NCBI GenBank assembly: GCA_019828595.1
Contig: JAHQRK010000030.1
Location: forward strand, 1-64,000
Direction of reading: 5' to 3'
DNA length: 64,000 nucleotides
DNA from: Aphanomyces cochlioides
Taxonomy: Eukaryota; Oomycota; Saprolegniomycetes; Saprolegniales; Verrucalvaceae
Part shown: positions 19,720 to 29,795 of the stretch, piece by piece
Position numbering within the stretch: the stretch's first letter is position 1
How the letters are laid out: each line of letters opens with the position of its first letter
Made by a program: the position numbers and the translations under genes
Notes under the pieces: model-generated
The model's input: only the letters and a program-made list of their open reading frames with translations
Told to the model about the DNA's origin: nothing
The model's database searches: none

Positions 19720-22700
19720 TTAAGGTTCCAAGGTCTCGTTTTGAGATTGTGGTAAGATTTGGGCAGAGAACCACTCATTCTGGTGCAAACTATGAAGCAC
19801 CGATGTCAAGGAAGCCTTCGTGGAGTCGTCCAAGGAGGCTCGATTGACTTGGTACAGATGCCGCTTTATAATGTGTCCTGCTAAGCTGGATATCGTCATA
19901 GGTGTTTTGTTAGGTAAATCTGGACGGTAAATCCGGTCGCACCGAGTTTTCCATATTGTATACCAAATACAAGATAAAAAAATTGGCCACAGCAAATTAA
20001 ATCCAGCTTGGAGGTCTTTGTCTTGGAGTGCTATAGGAGAGAAGAATATTTTTTCCATGGTAGTTGGCCAAGTAAAGTTAAGGGATCTGGCCATGGATTT
20101 AAATGGACTCCAACATGCTCGAGTATATGGACAGTCCAAGGTGAAATGTTTATACGTCTCCACTTCATGACAGAAAATACAAGTGTTCGGGATATCGTCC
20201 GAGTACTTGAATTTGTATCGGAGAGGTAAGGCTCGTATAAGCAGTCGATATATGAAAGCACTATACGTTGGCAGAATAAATTTGGGCTGCCTGTAGAATG
20301 CGACCACTTTAATATTTTCCTTGTGGGCATAAAAATCCGAGGGTACCAATAAATGCGCTGTGGGTAAAACCTCCTGAGCTGATTTGGATTTAAATTCATG
20401 AGTTAAATCATCCAAGGTGGCATCAATAAAGGGTAAAAAGCCATCTTTAAAATTTCCAGCCCAAGTAATTTCGGTAGCCGTTTGCCGATAAGGTGTAGGC
20501 TGACGAAAATTAATTTCTGTGTCCTCGGGTGGAGATGGAAGGATAGACTTAAGTCTTCCGTGTAGAGCATACCACCATTTATGATCGGGAGTGGCTAAAT
20601 GGCGTCTTGAGCATTGAGATTTAATCCAATCTAACAGGATTTTCCGATCCATAAGATTGCCATTTTCATCGAGTAGGTGGCGAACATGGGTAAAATTTAA
20701 TTTTGCCAGTGATACAGCATAATCATAAGTCTTTGGATAGCAGTGTTCAAAGACAGTTTTCTCCAAGGGTAAGAATTGATTGTGCCAAAGTGGAAAATTT
20801 CCATCGACTTGAACTGTGGGAAATTTAAGTGGGGTTGGAGATAAGGATAACCATAGTCGAGTAAATGCTGACCAGAGAGGTGGAACCTTATCTTGGTGGG
20901 ATATGGCTTTGTACATACTAGAGTGTGGACTCATGAAAAGGAGATCATAAAAATTTCCCCATGGACTGAAGGCTCTGGAGAGTAAATATTCTCCAATGGA
21001 TAGCCATGCTGGCAATTTCGTTTGACCATACGAGTTGTGAGGTGGTGCTAGGAGTAGCTTGAAGCATTTAAAGGTCATGACCCGGTGTAGTTTTGACCAC
21101 CAGTGGGTAGACGATTTAAATCCGAGACCACCTTGTGCTTTTGGAAGGAAAATAATGTCCGAGTTGAATTGATGCAAATAACGTTGAGTCGAATATGGAT
21201 CAATTGTATCGCCGTGAATAAATTGCTTGGCGACCTTGTCGAATAGTTTGGCATATTCTTTGTCGATCGGAATAAATTGGAGTTGATACCAGAGCACAGG
21301 AAAACAAATTGACCTTAGGATTGTCACTTTTCCGGGTAGGGTTCGTGCTCGATAAGACCATAGTTGTGTTCTTGAGACCAATTTCTCCAATAGCGAATTT
21401 AAACGTGTTGTGGCTGTGATGTTGGGAGAAATTAAAAGGCCCAACGATTTAGCAGGTTTGTCATCAGTAATAGCCAAAGGTGCCAGGTCTGGAGGTAAAT
21501 TGGCATGGGTTAATAATTCTGTCTTGGAGAGATTTAACTTGAAACCAGAGATATCACAGAATTTTTTGACGATGTCGAGTTGGAGTTGCAACGTCGATGT
21601 ATTTTTGGAGTACAATTGGGAGTCGTCTGCATAATAGCTCCCGGTGTGAGTGTGATGACCAATTCGTATGCCCAAATCTTTTCTCTTGCGTATGGCTAAA
21701 CACATAGGTTCTAGCGCCAAGACAAATAAAAGAGGTGATAATGGGTCGCCTTGTAAAACACCACGTTGGATCTTAAATGGGTTGGATAAATGTCCATTGA
21801 CAATAATTCGTCCACGACGATTTGAATAAAGCACTTTGACCATGTTGAGAAAGGACGGTGGAAAATTAAATTCCTTCAGGGTTGCCAATAAATAGGAATG
21901 GTTGACCCTATCAAAGGCTTTTTCAAAGTCCAAGAGGGCCACAATAGACTCGGAGGAATAAAACTTCATAAAGTGATTCAGGTCTTCCAAGCGCAGTAAA
22001 TTGGTTTGGATTGATCGACCACGAATAAAACCTGTTTGATCCGGGTGGACTATCGACTGAATGATTCTCTGCATTCGTTCTGCAAGGACCATTGTGAGGA
22101 TTTTCACGTCGATATTGACCAAGCTGATGGGACGGTAATTTTTTGGGAGTAGTTTGTCGTCCTTTTTGTACAGCAGTACAATTAAACTTGTCAATTGGGA
22201 GGGTGCCAAGTTGGAGTGAGAGTTGATTTGGTAATAGTATAGCATTTCCAAAGCCAGGGACCATTCATGGGGAAACATTTTCAAAATTTCGTAGGGCAGT
22301 GAATTTGGCCCAGGAGTTGAATTCCGTTTGGAGTGTTTAATGGCAAAATAAAATTCGTTTGCCGTGAGAGGAGCCCCAATAAATCTCTTGTCGTCGATAT
22401 TGAGTCGGCGAGATATCAGAGTTTTTAAATACTTGGCCATTCTTTCCTTGTCAACTGCCTCATGGTCGCCATACAGGTCAGAATAAAACTCGTTGAGTGT
22501 CGAGGAAATTGATTGTTGATCAGAAGCAATATTTCCATTGGACATTTTGAGTGCCTTGAAGGGAGATTTTTGTAAAGGGATTGTGCGAGGTGGCTTCAGG
22601 TGAAATTTGGTACACCTTTCCGCTTTCTCGAGATGAGTTTGCATAGCAGTATCTTCCCGTAGGACTTTTTTCCTGTCATGGTATTCATGTATGGCAGCTT

Positions 22701-23805
22701 GAATTGTTTTGATACGTGCCATCAAGGACGCACATGGGGCGTTTTGGTAATCCCGAATCAATAAAGCCAAATCCATAGATAATTTCTTGAGAGGCCTTTG
22801 TTGATTTTCGACCAACTCGTCGTGTAGGTATTTTAATTGATTTCGCATGTTGGTGATCATGGTGTCGAAATGTAGACCAACATTTGAGTTTAATTGGGTC
22901 TTGGTAAGGAAGGTTTCAAGTTGACGAGAGATAATTAATTTGGCCTTGTCATTGTTGAGAACCCATTGTGGTGTTTTCCATGGACCAGGTCCCATTGATA
23001 CTGATGGACGTTTGGTCAATAATTTGCAGGGAGTGTGGTCAGCATGAGGAATTGGTTCCAGGTGACGAAATTTCAGATGACGTAGGGATGCCATAGCAGA
23101 TGAGATGAAAATATAGTCAAGCCGATTGACAAATTTTGGACTTGTGAAAGCACGTTTCAGTGGATTTTGTTGACGGAAAATGTCAACGAGGTGTAAATCT
23201 TGTAGCCATAGGTTGAGTTCATATGAGCCATGGGTCGCATGAGTCGAAGGACGGCATGAATCTAATGTTGGGGAGAAAATAACGTTAAAGTCGCCACCAA
23301 CAATATGAAAAGCTTCGGGTGGAAAATCGCGAGGCAGATCATTAAAAAAATCCACACGGTCGTGATAGTCGTACGGAGCATAGATGTTGTGAATAAAAAC
23401 CGGGATATTGTCCAGAGTGGCCGATATAAGTAAATAACGACCACGGAGGAGAGGTTTGTCCCAAGAGTGGTTTAAATTGGTGCAATTGTCCAGAGGGCAG
23501 TCAGGATGAATAAATGTAGCAAGGCCTCCAGTAGGATGAGAGGTATGGCTGATGGAATAAATTGGCTCCTCGTAGAAGAAAGTGCCTTGTTGGTTGGTAT
23601 GTTTTTTCCAGTAGAAATTGATTTTGCCATGGTCGCTGGGGTAAGGCAGTCGAGTTTCTTGGATAAGTGAGATAGAGTTTTTGAGGAGAAAGTTCTTGAG
23701 AAGGTGGTGGAAAGAGTTGGAGAGACCATTTGTGTTGAGAGAAAACAAGCTAATATCCCAGTCGATAATGGCTTGTGGTAGCGCGTTAATTGTGGTCACG
23801 GTCAT
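19720..23805 (-). CDS. LINE A ORF2: APE endonuclease and reverse transcriptase (A2)
   Basis: 1361 residues with an ATG start (MTVTTINALPQ). Residues about 1-260 form an APE-type endonuclease with the motifs NTNGL, QETR, NIYAP, GGDFN, RLDYIF and HADH in order, so all metal and catalytic residues are present. Reverse transcriptase covers about 480-770, with YRPISL, QTGFIRGR, LDFEKAFD (motif A), GVLQGDPLSP (motif B) and YYADD (motif C). A C-terminal Cys/His finger follows at about 1208-1225 (CIFC..H..C). There is no RNase H. This fits the L1/Tx1 group, which nicks target DNA and reverse-transcribes from the nick. The endonuclease presumably sets the anticodon-arm specificity (inference). It is near-identical to the ORF2 at 29796-33881 (one Tyr/Phe difference seen). 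Confidence 0.93.
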   Translation of the reverse strand: MTVTTINALPQAIIDWDISLFSLNTNGLSNSFHHLLKNFLLKNSISLIQETRLPYPSDHGKINFYWKKHTNQQGTFFYEEPIYSISHTSHPTGGLATFIHPDCPLDNCTNLNHSWDKPLLRGRYLLISATLDNIPVFIHNIYAPYDYHDRVDFFNDLPRDFPPEAFHIVGGDFNVIFSPTLDSCRPSTHATHGSYELNLWLQDLHLVDIFRQQNPLKRAFTSPKFVNRLDYIFISSAMASLRHLKFRHLEPIPHADHTPCKLLTKRPSVSMGPGPWKTPQWVLNNDKAKLIISRQLETFLTKTQLNSNVGLHFDTMITNMRNQLKYLHDELVENQQRPLKKLSMDLALLIRDYQNAPCASLMARIKTIQAAIHEYHDRKKVLREDTAMQTHLEKAERCTKFHLKPPRTIPLQKSPFKALKMSNGNIASDQQSISSTLNEFYSDLYGDHEAVDKERMAKYLKTLISRRLNIDDKRFIGAPLTANEFYFAIKHSKRNSTPGPNSLPYEILKMFPHEWSLALEMLYYYQINSHSNLAPSQLTSLIVLLYKKDDKLLPKNYRPISLVNIDVKILTMVLAERMQRIIQSIVHPDQTGFIRGRSIQTNLLRLEDLNHFMKFYSSESIVALLDFEKAFDRVNHSYLLATLKEFNFPPSFLNMVKVLYSNRRGRIIVNGHLSNPFKIQRGVLQGDPLSPLLFVLALEPMCLAIRKRKDLGIRIGHHTHTGSYYADDSQLYSKNTSTLQLQLDIVKKFCDISGFKLNLSKTELLTHANLPPDLAPLAITDDKPAKSLGLLISPNITATTRLNSLLEKLVSRTQLWSYRARTLPGKVTILRSICFPVLWYQLQFIPIDKEYAKLFDKVAKQFIHGDTIDPYSTQRYLHQFNSDIIFLPKAQGGLGFKSSTHWWSKLHRVMTFKCFKLLLAPPHNSYGQTKLPAWLSIGEYLLSRAFSPWGNFYDLLFMSPHSSMYKAISHQDKVPPLWSAFTRLWLSLSPTPLKFPTVQVDGNFPLWHNQFLPLEKTVFEHCYPKTYDYAVSLAKLNFTHVRHLLDENGNLMDRKILLDWIKSQCSRRHLATPDHKWWYALHGRLKSILPSPPEDTEINFRQPTPYRQTATEITWAGNFKDGFLPFIDATLDDLTHEFKSKSAQEVLPTAHLLVPSDFYAHKENIKVVAFYRQPKFILPTYSAFIYRLLIRALPLRYKFKYSDDIPNTCIFCHEVETYKHFTLDCPYTRACWSPFKSMARSLNFTWPTTMEKIFFSPIALQDKDLQAGFNLLWPIFLSCIWYTIWKTRCDRIYRPDLPNKTPMTISSLAGHIIKRHLYQVNRASLDDSTKASLTSVLHSLHQNEWFSAQILPQSQNETLEP

Positions 23806-23905
23806 GATTAATATTTGGGTTTTGATTTTTTGACTTCAAGTCGTTGTGTTGGTTTGGGTCGGGGTGTGGTGATTGTGGTTTTAATTGATTTTGTGTGTTG
23901 GCGAG

Positions 23906-26430
23906 TCAATTGGAGTCTGCATTGTCACCATCGCCAAGTTCTTTGTAGTCGAGTTCAGGAGCCTTTTCGTCCGGAAGTAAAGTTAACAAGGCATCAGTAT
24001 CCGAGTCAAAACACTTCGTAGGGTCAATTGTTTGGAGTGCCAGATCTTTCACAATATGGCTCAACTCTTCTTCAATTTTATGATGTTGCACCAGGTTTCC
24101 AGCAGCAGGACTGGAAATTAATTTAATCAAGGAGGCGTCCGTGATTAAATTGCAATTGGGCCAACGGTGGACTTTGTCTTTCAGGCACAGATTAATATAC
24201 TCATCGTTCGTATAAGCTTCAGGTGCTCTGTTGGACAGAAATAGATCGATTGCTGCTAGAGATCTTCTCATGTGGTAGTCTTCGTCATTTGGACACAAAC
24301 TTTGGAATAGATTTGTGGGGCTGTAATTTTCAGGAGGAGGATGGCCATGCTGTTTTTGGTAGTACGAGGTAAATCGTTCTTCATCAATAGCTTGCATGGG
24401 ATTTTCTCCAGCCATTAAACGTATAATTCCTCTCGAGGCAATTAAATTGGATGCGATTTTGCGAGATTTTGGGTCCATATAGATATTTCCAATAAAGCCA
24501 GGTTGGTTGAGGGTTTCATCATGAAATACCAATGGGTTGGTGGATTCATTCAGTTTTTTCTTCAGCTCTGTGATTTGAGCCTTCACTTTGGCTCCTGCTG
24601 GTTTCGTAGAGGCTGGAATTTTTTTGGGTATCGTTGATTTTGGGGACGAAGCAGGACGTTTTTTGGGCGTGTCGGTAGGAACGATATCAAGATGGAATCG
24701 AGGAACCGTTGTGCCTGATGTTGTCACGTCAGAGTCGTCTGAGCTGAGGATAGCGAATCGATTTTGTGTTGGAATCGAGGTAGCTGATATTTTGTATTGG
24801 GGACCTTGAATAAAACCGGCTCGAGTTGGTTTAAATTCGTCCTGGGATAAATTGGGTTTGTCTGTGAGAATAATATTATTCTCGCTCGAGCCCTTGGGTG
24901 ATTGTGGAGGATTTAATATCTTCTTGGGTTGAGCTACCATTTCTTCCTCTTCGATATTTGATTTCTCCTCTTGTTCCATGTCCACATCGCTTGACAGGTC
25001 GACAAAGTTTTCCTTGCCATTTTGATTTTCCTTGGGATCGGCATTAGGGGATTCGGAGTTTCCAGTTGTGCCAGTATTTTCCTTCGGGGTGTTGGGTGGT
25101 TGGTTTTCTGTCGATGGATTTTCGGGAGCATCAGTCTTTTCCTCTGTAGCGTTTTCCTCGACATGGTCTGTATTCTTTTTAGCGTCGTCTTTTTGTTTGG
25201 CTTTTTCCAGTCTAGCTTGAACGCTGGGAGGGACCGTTTGATTGAGGGACCGAATTTTATGTTGAAAAACATAAACTTGGTTTTGGATCTCGATTTCTCT
25301 CAGAGGCTCGCCTCCATCATCTGGTACCAATGCCAAAGGAGGAGTTTCGGAGTCAAAAAGGACTCGAAATTGGGTCGAGCGTAATAAATTGTCAGTACTG
25401 GGGTTAAAACCAACAATGACGCAGTGAGTGAGCTCTTCCAACTTTTTCAAAATCGCTTTTTGAATATCGTGATCCACCAGGTTGTTGAAAGTAATAAAAT
25501 AAAGTTTCGAGTGGGGAGAATATTCAGGCACAGTAAATTCTTGTTTTCCCAGACGAAGGGAGGTTCCACAAGTTTTGCGCAATAGATCATCGTCATAAAA
25601 CGTCAAAGAGAGAGTAGTCGGGTTTTTCTTGTGGAACAGAATTTCCTTGAATTTCGATTCCCAAAGCGTACCCGGGTTTTGGGTAATTAAATTCGCTCGG
25701 ATTTGGTAGTCCTTGACTTGACGGAAAGCTTCTCCCAGAGGAATGTCCACAGTGCAAGCCTTCGATGATGGAGTTTTCAAGATGGCTTCAATGAATTCAT
25801 CCATAGCAGTAGGGTTTTGGCGGAATTCTCGAGCTTGTCGAATTAATTCTTCCAATTCAGAGTCGTCAATGGGATGCCCACCAGTGTTGCGAACCAATTG
25901 GGTTTTCACATGGCGGGCTCCTTCCCAGACATTATTTTTCTTCGAGTTGGTTTTTTTGCCTTCGTTGTTGGACGAAGCTTGTTTTTTGGGGTTGGAGGGT
26001 TTGGCAGGAGAGTTTGTCCCATCTTTGGAGGGATTTTTCGAATTAGGTAAAACTCGTCCATGAGGGGTGCCGTCAGGATGGGTAATATTCTCCCCAGGCT
26101 TGTCAGAATCCTTGGGTAATTTGCCACCATTGGCGTCAGAGGCAGGTTTTTCGTTGGAACCATTAATATCCATACCCATTCCTGCATCATCGGGTCCATT
26201 TTTTTGTCCATATTTGGACCAGTGTCACCACCTAAGTCAACACCATCTTGGTTGGAAACATTTTCCCTACGAAGAGAGTCGGACGCAGCGGCGCTGTTCC
26301 TAGAGGAAGGAGGTTTTTCAGCGGCTTCTCGGCTCGGACCGGGCGTCGCTTGGCTAGAGTCAGGCGTCGATTCACGTTGAGCGAATCGAGACACCGTCGA
26401 AAGGATGGTTTTTTCCGCGCTAGAGGCCAT
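23906..26430 (-). pseudogene. LINE A ORF1, one frameshift (A2)
   Basis: The same protein as the intact ORF1 at 33982-36507, from the ATG at 26430. The T run at 26199-26205 has seven T where intact copies have eight, so residues 1 to about 76 are out of frame with the rest. The remainder is open from 26179 to 23906. A single homopolymer difference could be a sequencing error. Confidence 0.85.
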
Positions 26431-26511
26431 GACGTTGTCGAAAGCACCTAAAAAGCAAGATTTTCCGTTGGGGGGCTGTGGTAGTTTAACCTACAAAGCA
26501 AAAACGAAAGT
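26431..26511 (-). other. LINE A 5' UTR (A2)
   Basis: 81 bases, same as at 4678-4758. It runs straight into the tRNA-Ala 5' part, which lies upstream in the same orientation and supplies an A box but no B box. Confidence 0.6.
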
Positions 26512-26554
26512 CGCGCATGCTAAGCGGGCGCTCTACCATCTGAGCTACATCCCC
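26512..26554 (-). pseudogene. tRNA-Ala(AGC) 5' part
   Basis: Nucleotides 1-43 with one substitution in the anticodon stem (CGCG for CCCG at 26512-26515); partner of 17239-17284. Confidence 0.9.
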
Positions 26555-27240
26555 TTTTTACTGTTCTTTTGTGTCTGTGCATCAAGTCCGCCAAATCGTC
26601 CACTTTCTTGTTCTTGTCTGTACAAGGATAGATTGTGACGACCCTTTTGCAACCAGGCATTCGTCGTGTCTACGGGATACTTGTATGCCAAAATGTCCCG
26701 TGGAGACTGTCGATTTCTTGTCGGCTTGTTGGAGAACTCGTTGGTGTGGATGAAGCTGTTGCAAACCCGTTTTTTGACAGTACGTCGATTTCTGGTCGTC
26801 TTTTTTTGGTATCTGAGGGTGTGAATCGATAGAGCTTTTCAAAAGCAAGAGTTTGCAAGTAGTTTGAGGTCAATCGGAGCAATATTGCAAAAGTTATGAG
26901 CAAAAAACGATTTCGACCGATGGGACACGAACCGTTCACACCAAAAAGTGTCAAGCGATTGACAACAAAAGAGATGTTTTCTATCCTTCTTTATCCATGT
27001 GACGCGACCACAAACACCATTCAAAGTGCTGTACACATTCTGGTTCAACCATTTCATTGCACATCGACCAAGTGATTCCAAGAAATATACTGTTCAAAGT
27101 CTAACTGTTATATTTTCCATTGTGGACAGTGTATACTTGTCAAGTTGAATACAGATAATGTTGGAAAAGAAGTGTCCTACAGAGGTGAAAAGGAGATCGC
27201 GTGAAAGAGTAGTGTCCTGAATAGAAAGAAGCTAAAAAGA
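26555..27240. other. tRNA-unit spacer between A2 and A3
   Basis: 686 bp, the same spacer as in the array; no gene seen. The T5 stop of tRNA-His is at 27234-27238. Confidence 0.8.
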
Positions 27241-27312
27241 TGCGCCTGCCGGGAGTCGAACCCGGGATGTCACGGCCACAACGTGAAGTACTGACCACTA
27301 TACTACAGACGC
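27241..27312 (-). tRNA. tRNA-His(GTG)
   Basis: Identical to the reference copy. It stands alone between two 9.2 kb LINE A insertions, with its cloverleaf intact. Confidence 0.96.
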
Positions 27313-27313
27313 C

Positions 27314-27359
27314 TGGAGAAGCAGGGTATCGATCCCTGTACCTCCCGCATGCTAAGCGG
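27314..27359 (-). pseudogene. tRNA-Ala(AGC) 3' part, interrupted by LINE A copy A3
   Basis: Nucleotides 28-73; partner 36591-36633. The duplication here is 18 bp (27342-27359). Confidence 0.92.
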
Positions 27360-29795
27360 TTAACTGAGTATATTAAAGAATTAATATGGCCCAAAAGGGC
27401 CGCAAACTAGACTTTCGATTTTGGCTTCATAGGTCGCATAATAAATATGTGTTGCGAAATGTGACCTTGGAAGGTTCTTGTGGAAAATCGTCCAGTGTTG
27501 CTTAACCGAAATAGACTTGGGTGTGGGGTAATTTGGAGGAACCATGGCAGAAAGAAAATGTTGCATGGCGATTCAGGCTGTGAAAAAATTCAACAGTATA
27601 GAGAAGAGCCATACAAGCAACTTTCTTTTCATGACCATCTTGATCCGAGTTGGTGGTGGCGAGATACGAGGCAATTTCGGGTTGACTGTGGAGGACTTGA
27701 AAATTTGTATACAAAAGTCTTGATAAAAATTCCAAGTGGAGGTACGCAGTGAAAAAGGCCAAGTAAATAAAAGCTTGAGTTGGGGTCGATCCATGAATAA
27801 ATAAATCGACAGGAGAGGAAGGCCAAAAATTGACAAAAGGGTCGAAACAGAGTAAAATCAGGCCCAAGGAAAATAAATTGGCAAGAGGTAGGAGCCCAAA
27901 AAATCCAAAAAGGTCGTGGCCAATTTAATTCGACCTCAGGAGGCCGAATTAAATCGCTGTAACCATGGGAAAAGCTGGGTTTGAGAGAAAAGACCATCCA
28001 AAATAAAATGTTCTTGGACGATTTGACCAGCCAAAAAAATCAACGAGGTCGGTCGTTCCATGACAAGCAAAGTTGATTTCAGGAGCGTCTTCATCGGAGT
28101 TGATGGTGGCGAGATAGAGGGAAAATCCCTTGTGGGTTGGGCTTTTGGGGTAAACCTCCCAAAAATAATAAAAAAGGGTAAAATATTTGGGAGGAGCCAT
28201 TTTGACATGCGCCATGGGCGGATAGGTCTCGAGCGCGAGCATCGTCGGAGCTGGATTTCGAACGGCGCCGCGGTGCATGGAGCCACTTGGCAGAATCGTA
28301 GCGACGATACGTACGAAGGATAGCGCACCATTAGAATCGCCATAGGTAGTGTGTAGCGGGAGAGCGCTAGCCAAAACCAGTGTTTTTTCCAATCGGGCGT
28401 CTCGGCGGCCAAATTTGAAGGAGTCATAACTTCCGAACGGCTATGAGATAGATAGCCATACTTGGTGTCCTCCATCAATGGAGGCTAGCGGTGGATGCAC
28501 CATATTAATCGGTGCATATAGAGTCGTGTAGCTGAAATGAGCTACGATGGTCGTTTTGGAGCCTTATCGGCTCAAAATGGTTTGGAATCGGAAGTTGGGT
28601 TCCTGTGCTGCTATCATGGTGCTTGATAGCTCAAATCCATCGCGAGGACATTCTCGAGCCTCTCCAACTCTAAGTTGGGCGATCGGAGTTGATTTGCGTT
28701 CAGGAGCCATTCCGATGAGTTTTAGCCATTTCACCAAAAGTTGTCGGGGCGACGGCAAGTAGGTTCCAGGGCTTCAATCATCGCTCTTGATGGCTTAAAA
28801 CACTCGTCTAGCCATGATAGGATGGAAAAGAGTCATAGCCGGTCGATTGGAAATGATTTGCGACCTGTAGCCGACTTAAGGTTTTGTAGCCGGTGGATAG
28901 GGGCGGTTGACATTTTGGATTGAGGATTGCGAGCAAACCAGGATGTTTCAGGGCGTTCTAACGCTTTGGCTAGTCGTAATAAGTGGTGGAGCCACCCACT
29001 AGACCCCTAGATGTCACTCGGTGACCGTAGGGAAAGCGTTCGAGTTGTCCTGGTGTTTCACCGGTTTGGGTGACAGTCCAAAATGGGTTCGTGGTTTTGA
29101 ACCATAGATCTGCAATATGTGCTAGTTGGTGTCGGCATAGAGCTCGATTCAACTGAGATAACAAGCCACTAAACGTAGAAATCCACGCAGTAGGTCGAGA
29201 GAAATTTCACTTTTGGTGACGGGTTGAAACCGGTTCAAAATGGGTGTCACCGGGTCGAATTTCCTTTCGAATTTTGTTTCGCGAGTTTGGCGAGGTTTGA
29301 GCACTCGCAAACTGGCACATCTTGAGGAGGAGACATGGGAGAATCTTTTAGGCACCGTGGCGCAATTTTCCCGAACAAAAAGTGTGCACTCGATTTTGAG
29401 ATTTCGCCCCCAGGGGAGACGTCGTAACAATTTTCAAAGTGTTGTTGTGAGAGAACCACTGCACTTTTTTGCAATCTAACGCTTGCGTTTGTCTGCTTGG
29501 GATGTCTAGCAACCCTGAAGACCATTAGAATGTCTGAAATGATCGTCAGAGCAATGCCAGAGTTGTCGATAGTTTTGCCATTTTGGGTGAACGGATAAAG
29601 TCAAGTCGATTTTGTGAACGACTCGGCATGAGATAAAGTTACTTGGTGTGTCCATAGAGCTCTGTTAGCTGGGGCTAACGAGCCATCAAACGCATGAAAA
29701 GGCCAAGTGGGTCGCGAGAAAATCCACTTTGAGTTTTCCCATTGGTTTGGGTGACTTAGGTGAATTTCTTCAAAGGTTGCAATATAACATGCCTT
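27360..29795 (-). other. LINE A 3' UTR (A3)
   Basis: 2436 bp, as in A2 apart from small indels, for example CATCTTGATCC where A2 has CATTGATCC near 27639. No gene seen. Confidence 0.7.

Larger units (their letters stand above)
17285..26511 (-). mobile_element. LINE A copy A2, full length (9.2 kb)
   Basis: A full-length non-LTR retrotransposon: 81 bp 5' UTR, ORF1, 100 bp gap, ORF2, 2.4 kb 3' UTR. It has no LTRs and no poly-A tail. Its 3' end joins tRNA-Ala nucleotide 28 and its 5' end joins nucleotide 43, giving a 16 bp duplication (17269-17284 and 26512-26527, one mismatch: CGCG for CCCG). The primed strand was therefore cut after GCTAAGCGG in the anticodon arm. ORF2 is open; ORF1 has one frameshift. 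Confidence 0.96.

Noticed and set aside
27949..28478. 147-180 codon ORFs in the LINE A 3' UTR
   Set aside because: They overlap each other in different frames, are broken by indels in sister copies, and show no recognisable domain.
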